Of a stretch of DNA of 9,762 nucleotides, positions 6,321 to 9,762 are shown piece after piece (positions within the stretch are counted from its first letter, which is position 1; each line of letters starts with the position of its first letter). The stretch comes from Alistipes sp. (GTDB lineage: Bacteria; Bacteroidota; Bacteroidia; Bacteroidales; Rikenellaceae). The position numbers were made by a program, and so were the translations under genes. The stretch spans positions 1-9,762 of the forward strand of contig JAFYQY010000125.1 in assembly GCA_017559685.1 (NCBI GenBank). The letters are read 5' to 3'. The notes under the pieces were generated by a model, which ran no database searches, had not been told where the DNA came from, and saw only the letters and a program-made list of their open reading frames with translations.

Positions 6321-7091
6321 TTAATTCTGTTTCGCCTCTTGCCAATACTCCTCCAGCTCCTCGAGCGACGTCTCGCTTACCATCTTGCCCTGCTCGGCAA
6401 CTCGCTTCTCGAGGTGGTTGAAGCGGTTGATAAACTTCTTGTTTGTCAATTCGAGCGCATTCTCGGGGTCGATCCCGTTCTTGCGGCAAGCGTTGATAAG
6501 TGCGAAGAACAAATCGCCGAACTCGGCCTCCAACTTCGCCTTGTCGCCACTCTGCATCTCGGTCTCAACCTCGGCAATCTCCTCGTGCACTTTGCCCCAA
6601 ACATCCTCGGCCGACTCCCAATCGAAGCCCACCGAAGCAGCCTTCTCGCTGATGCGGAACGCCTTAACCATTGCGGGTAACGAGCGTGGAACACCGCCCA
6701 AAACGCCACTCTTGCGAGCCTTCTTGCGGAGCTTCAACGCCTCCCAATTCTGCTTTACCTCCTCGGGTGACTCGGCCAATACATCGCCGTAGACGTGTGG
6801 GTGGCGGTAGATGAGCTTGTCGCATACGCCATTTGCCACATCCGCCAAGTCGAACTTGCCCTGCTCCTCGCCAATCTTCGAGTAGAATACGATGTGCAGG
6901 AACAAATCGCCCAACTCCTCCTTTATACCCTCCATATCGTCGGCAGTAATTGCATCCACCAACTCGAAGGTCTCCTCAATAGTGTTATTTCGCAACGAGT
7001 GAATCGTCTGCTCTCTATCCCACGGGCACTTCTCTCGGAGGGTGTCCATAACCTCCAAAAGACGAGCTGTAGCCTCTAATTTCTTCTCCAT
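6321..7091 (-). CDS. mazG: MazG nucleoside triphosphate pyrophosphohydrolase
   Basis: A 256-residue protein with the two-domain layout of full-length MazG, which hydrolyses NTPs and dNTPs to the monophosphate and pyrophosphate, cleansing nucleotide pools. The first all-alpha domain begins LLEVMDTLREKCPWDREQTIHSL, spread over residues 11-33, and carries the metal-binding EExxE (E39, E40, E43) and the paired EELGD (E59, D62). The second domain repeats the pattern around VHEEIAEVETEM and LEAEFGDLFFALINACR. The start at 7091 gives the usual MEKKLEA-type N-terminus and is the first ATG after a promoter-like element. It lies 38 nt downstream of the hexosaminidase gene and 124 nt upstream of the hexapeptide gene. 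Being cytoplasmic and housekeeping, it has no evident functional link to its neighbours. Confidence 0.96.
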   Translation of the reverse strand: MEKKLEATARLLEVMDTLREKCPWDREQTIHSLRNNTIEETFELVDAITADDMEGIKEELGDLFLHIVFYSKIGEEQGKFDLADVANGVCDKLIYRHPHVYGDVLAESPEEVKQNWEALKLRKKARKSGVLGGVPRSLPAMVKAFRISEKAASVGFDWESAEDVWGKVHEEIAEVETEMQSGDKAKLEAEFGDLFFALINACRKNGIDPENALELTNKKFINRFNHLEKRVAEQGKMVSETSLEELEEYWQEAKQN

Positions 7092-7110
7092 AAAAATGAA
7101 TTTTAACTCA

Positions 7111-7145
7111 CAAATATAGTTAAAAAATACTATTTGATAACCAAA
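7111..7145 (-). promoter_or_regulatory. possible promoter for mazG
   Basis: The minus strand reads TATATTTG (7118-7111), a full match to TAnnTTTG, with TTTG at 7145-7142 upstream. The spacer is 23 nt, slightly longer than the usual 19-21. The -33 box overlaps the last codons of the hexosaminidase gene. Transcription would start about 10-15 nt before the mazG ATG. There is no terminator in the 38-nt gap, so read-through from the hexosaminidase is also possible. Confidence 0.5.
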
Positions 7146-9373
7146 GGTTGAATAATTACCTTCTCCTCGGCGTCGCTAATGCCCGTAGCTACGATACGCA
7201 AGGCGTGCACGAGTTGTTTATCCTTCGGACGAAGGGTGAATTCGCCATTCGATAGATTTCCCACCTTGACGAAGGTTGTTCCGTCGAAGCTCGCTTCAAG
7301 GTGACCGTTGTAGATAAGGCAACGATGCAGGTGAGAATATCCCGTAGCAACTTTCAGGTAGGAGCACTTCACAGGCTTCTCGAAGCTGAATAATACCCAA
7401 TCGTCCTTTTTCGCACAGCGTGACGAGTAGGCCTCACCCTTGTAGCTTGAGCAATTCTCAAGCGGACGCTTTGCTGAGAAAGGCATAGACGAAGTTATAG
7501 TTACGGTCGGCTTCTTTGACGAGTAGAAGTTCGGCAGACCCACCTCGGGGCTATAGCCGGTCATCAGTCGGCTATAGAAGCAGACGTATGGCGCAAGGTT
7601 TGCGTTCAGTGGTTGCTTGTACTCCTGAGTCTTGTTGTTGCGAATGTCTCGGTAGTAAATCTTTGAGCCGTCGTCGGTCGAAGCGACAATCTTCTTGCTC
7701 TCAATCTTGAGGGTTGGTGGTGTGAGACGGAATGTGGCACTCATACGGTGCAACTTGTGGTGGAAATTGCTGTTCAGCACCTTCATCATCTCGTCGTACG
7801 AGCGACGCTCTTTGCTCCACGACACCTCCGCCACGCCAAAGAGACGAGGGAATAACATATACTCCAAGTAGTCCGAGAAGTGACCTCTCGGGTCGATGTT
7901 AGCGAGGTAAATCTCGCTCCAGAAAGCTCCCTCGATGCCTGCGATATGCTTGCGTTGCTCTTCGCTGAAACCTGCATTCTCGAACGAGAAGTCGCAGATG
8001 GTCTTGAGCGATACTCCCGTCTTTGTGCGGTGTCCTCGCTCGTTTGGCGATTGACGCTTATCGAGATAGAATACGCTCGACGGCATAATGATTGTCGAGT
8101 AGCCCTTTGCGGTGGTCGAAAGGCACTGCTTAACGCCTCGCCAACCCGAAACCATTGTTGTCTTTGGTAAGAGCCCGCCCTCGACAGCCTCATCCCAAAC
8201 CACGGCCTTGCGGTTGTATTTGGTTAGAATGTCGCTCACTCGGTTGAGAAAGTATTGCTCGAGCTGATTCTCGTTCTTAAGCCCCTTCTCCTTCATCAAA
8301 CGCTGGCAGTTGGGACATTGTCTCCATTGTGCGAATTTAACCTCGTCGCCACCAATATGGATATACTCCGACGGGAAGATATTGACCAGCTCCTTGATGA
8401 TATCCTCGATAAGGGCGTAGTTGCTCTCCTTGGCTGCGCACCATACGTTGCGAATATCGATGCCGTTGGTGTTCGAGGTGTTGGGCGTGAAGTTGCAGAG
8501 AATCTCGGGATGAATTGCTCCGAGCGCCTTGCTGTGACCGGGCATATCAATCTCGGGTATAACCTCGATGTTGCGCTGTGCGGCGTAAGCCACGATATCA
8601 CGTAACTCCTCTTGTGTGTAGTAACCGCCATACTTCTGGTTGAAGCGACCATAGATAGGGTGGAGCTTCGAGTTTCCGCCACGGAAACCTCCCTCCTGCG
8701 CAAAATGAGGATATCTCTTCAGTTCGATGCGCCACGCAGGGTTGTCTACCAGGTGGAAGTGGAGCTTGTTCATCTTGCAGTAGGCCATATAGTCGATTGC
8801 TCGCTTAACCTCGTGTACGGGTTGAAAGGTGCGAGCTACATCGAGCAAGAGCCCACGATAGTGGTACTGCGGAGCATCCTTGACCTCGATGTAAGAGACA
8901 TCCATCGGCAACTGTGCGCTCTTGCTGTAGATGGCGTGTGGTAGAAGCTGCAATAACGACTGAATGCCGTTGAAAACACCTCCGTAGTCGCCACCACGAA
9001 TCTCTACACCGCTTTTATTTACCTTGAGCGAGTACTCCTCCTTGCCCAACTTCTTGTCGAGGAGAAGACGAACCGAGTTCTTGCCCTTGCCCTTTGCCTT
9101 CTCAATCGCAACGTAGATTTGAAGATATTCTACAGCCTTCTCTAACCCCTCGTCGCAGTATATTGTGGTCGACTTATCGATTGTAAATCGACCTTCACCC
9201 TTAACAAGCGAGAGTGGCTGAGGAATAATGTCGGTAAAGAGTGGCGCAGGGGGTACAACGACCTTTGTAGTGTCAACCTCTTTGACTCTTTTTACCTTTT
9301 TGACCTTCGTGGTATCGTTTGCACAAACGCATTGCGAAATCAGAATAGCAAACGCAAGAAGTAAATATCTCAT
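7130..9373 (-). CDS. secreted GH20 beta-N-acetylhexosaminidase
   Basis: A 747-residue exported glycosidase that removes terminal beta-linked GlcNAc or GalNAc, as in mucin or other host and dietary glycans. Residues 1-18 are a signal peptide (cleavage likely CVCA/N; Gln before C15 argues against a lipobox). Residues 19-44 are a Lys/Val/Thr-rich linker. The GH20b-type N-domain covers about 45-165, and the catalytic TIM barrel about 170-515. It holds R173 (HYRG), HFHLVD (205-210), W214, H280 (DMPGH), the catalytic pair D343-E344 in HIGGDE, W394-less VVWDEAVEGG (391-400, with D394 and E395), W411 and FWSE (484-487). Residues about 550-625 resemble a chitobiase-like C-terminal segment, and 655-747 a discoidin-like beta-sandwich (DWVLFSFEKPVKCSYLKVATG, 658-678 region). 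The gene has its own -7 element and follows a terminator, so it starts a transcription unit. Confidence 0.95.
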   Translation of the reverse strand: MRYLLLAFAILISQCVCANDTTKVKKVKRVKEVDTTKVVVPPAPLFTDIIPQPLSLVKGEGRFTIDKSTTIYCDEGLEKAVEYLQIYVAIEKAKGKGKNSVRLLLDKKLGKEEYSLKVNKSGVEIRGGDYGGVFNGIQSLLQLLPHAIYSKSAQLPMDVSYIEVKDAPQYHYRGLLLDVARTFQPVHEVKRAIDYMAYCKMNKLHFHLVDNPAWRIELKRYPHFAQEGGFRGGNSKLHPIYGRFNQKYGGYYTQEELRDIVAYAAQRNIEVIPEIDMPGHSKALGAIHPEILCNFTPNTSNTNGIDIRNVWCAAKESNYALIEDIIKELVNIFPSEYIHIGGDEVKFAQWRQCPNCQRLMKEKGLKNENQLEQYFLNRVSDILTKYNRKAVVWDEAVEGGLLPKTTMVSGWRGVKQCLSTTAKGYSTIIMPSSVFYLDKRQSPNERGHRTKTGVSLKTICDFSFENAGFSEEQRKHIAGIEGAFWSEIYLANIDPRGHFSDYLEYMLFPRLFGVAEVSWSKERRSYDEMMKVLNSNFHHKLHRMSATFRLTPPTLKIESKKIVASTDDGSKIYYRDIRNNKTQEYKQPLNANLAPYVCFYSRLMTGYSPEVGLPNFYSSKKPTVTITSSMPFSAKRPLENCSSYKGEAYSSRCAKKDDWVLFSFEKPVKCSYLKVATGYSHLHRCLIYNGHLEASFDGTTFVKVGNLSNGEFTLRPKDKQLVHALRIVATGISDAEEKVIIQPLVIK

Positions 9374-9394
9374 ATCATTTTAGGTTAATCTCTA

Positions 9395-9402
9395 CAAAAG
9401 TA
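9395..9402 (-). promoter_or_regulatory. -7 element for the hexosaminidase gene
   Basis: The minus strand reads TACTTTTG (9402-9395), a full match to TAnnTTTG, 21 nt upstream of the ATG at 9373. The expected -33 position holds GGTG (9425-9422, spacer 19), only half matching TTTG. Its place between the upstream terminator and the gene supports it. The leader would be short, roughly 15 nt. Confidence 0.5.
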
Positions 9403-9435
9403 CTAAAAATAAACAGAATATCACCGATTTATAAC

Positions 9436-9468
9436 AAAAAAAAAGACGGTAGCACTGCCACCGTCTTT
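9436..9468 (-). terminator. intrinsic terminator of the gene at the right edge
   Basis: AAAGACGGT (9442-9450) and ACCGTCTTT (9460-9468) form a perfect 9-bp stem with a 9-nt loop. In the minus-strand transcript the hairpin is followed by an unbroken run of nine U (9444-9436), the classic intrinsic terminator layout. It ends transcripts of the cut-off gene at 9596-9762 and insulates the hexosaminidase gene. In the plus direction the stem is followed only by TAT, so it is mainly a minus-strand terminator. Confidence 0.9.
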
Positions 9469-9530
9469 ATATTAGACAAATATCAAATAGCTTCATTCTG
9501 CCCACTCGGAGCAAAACTTGTTTTTGCGAC

Positions 9531-9564
9531 CAAGTCCCCATTTTTCAAAGGGGGATTTAGGGGG
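9531..9564. repeat. G/C-run repeat with hairpin
   Basis: On the minus strand this holds two runs of five C separated by TAAAT, followed by TTTGAAAAATGGGGACTT. AAGTCCCC (9532-9539) can pair with GGGGATTT (9551-9558), one pair being G-T. Very similar C-run/G-run hairpins recur between genes in many bacterial phyla, so this is likely a dispersed REP-like element (from memory, not searched). Just left of it GCAAAA (9511-9516) and TTTTGC (9522-9527) form another small hairpin. Confidence 0.55.
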
Positions 9565-9579
9565 AATGTCAATGCTTGG

Positions 9580-9619
9580 TCTTTCTTGCCAAGCATTAGT
9601 TAATGCTTGGCAAGAAAGA
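9580..9619. repeat. perfect 19-bp inverted repeat over a stop codon
   Basis: The arms 9580-9598 and 9601-9619 are exact complements with only GT (9599-9600) between them. The right arm encodes the last residues of the cut-off gene (SFLPSI) and the left arm includes its stop codon (9596-9598). A third part-copy, AATGCTTGG at 9571-9579, can pair instead with CCAAGCATT (9589-9597), giving two mutually exclusive hairpins. No U-run follows in either direction, so it is not a standard terminator. Confidence 0.9.
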
Positions 9620-9762
9620 GTAGTCCTTCGAGTAGTGGAGGTGCTGCTCGATGTAGTTTGCAGGGTACGAAACCTTGACGTCTACAATCTTATCACCCTC
9701 CTTAACCAACTCGTACTCAGGGTTTACGAAACCACCATAAGGCTCGATGTTGAGAGCCTTGT
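9596..9762 (-). CDS. C-terminal 54 residues of a cut-off protein, unidentified
   Basis: Only one minus-strand frame is open from the right edge; it gives 54 complete codons (first full codon 9758-9760) ending at TAA (9596-9598). The tail reads KALNIEPYGGFVNPEYELVK, then EGDKIVDVKVSYPANYIEQH, then LHYSKDYSFLPSIN. Codon use is like the neighbouring genes and the terminator at 9436-9468 lies downstream, so it is a real gene. The tail looks loosely like the C-termini of Bacteroidetes M49 dipeptidyl-peptidase III proteins, but this is memory-level resemblance and no catalytic motif is in view. The last codons lie within a perfect inverted repeat. Confidence 0.82.
   Translation of the reverse strand, partial: KALNIEPYGGFVNPEYELVKEGDKIVDVKVSYPANYIEQHLHYSKDYSFLPSIN

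Noticed and set aside
9580..9619. Inverted repeat as the terminator of the cut-off gene
   Set aside because: It has no U-run after the stem, and a textbook terminator with nine U lies about 120 nt further on.
9481..9619. Insertion-sequence end or remnant
   Set aside because: No transposase coding sequence, target duplication or paired terminal repeats bounding a cargo can be seen.

Overview
The window looks like chromosome of a gut-type Bacteroidales, most likely Rikenellaceae/Alistipes-like. The evidence is an outer-membrane receptor of the Bacteroidetes OMP_b-brl_3 type, a LytS/LytTR pair, a Bacteroidetes-style lipoprotein, absence of Shine-Dalgarno signals, and promoters matching the Bacteroidetes pattern (TTTG, about 20 nt, TAnnTTTG). 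The genus call is inference from general sequence feel (codon use rich in GAG, CTC and TCG, and the lipoprotein N-terminus).

All eight genes lie on the minus strand, so transcription runs from high to low coordinates. In that order: the C-terminal tail of a cut-off gene (9596-9762); a repeat-rich 3' region ending in a strong terminator (9436-9468); a secreted GH20 beta-N-acetylhexosaminidase (7130-9373); the nucleotide pyrophosphohydrolase mazG (6321-7091); a gamma-carbonic-anhydrase-like hexapeptide protein (5669-6196); a LytS-type sensor kinase (4166-5461) and its LytTR response regulator (3409-4161), 4 nt apart; a large TonB-dependent receptor (193-3285) with its own promoter; and the N-terminus of a lipoprotein (1-129) running off the left edge.

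The left half (kinase, regulator, receptor, lipoprotein) reads as a signalling-plus-surface-transport module. A 20-bp palindrome sits exactly between the -33 and -7 elements of the receptor promoter and is the obvious candidate operator. No SusD homologue is present in the window. The right half holds a glycan-cleaving enzyme and two housekeeping enzymes without an evident joint pathway.

The proteins are of known families. The less ordinary content is between genes: two about 100-nt copies of one repeat, in the same orientation, each ending 10-14 nt upstream of a start codon and each able to close its 5' end with an internal segment in the transcript; a heptanucleotide tandem repeat running into a stop codon; and a perfect 19-bp inverted repeat with a 2-nt loop over the stop codon of the cut-off gene at the right edge.
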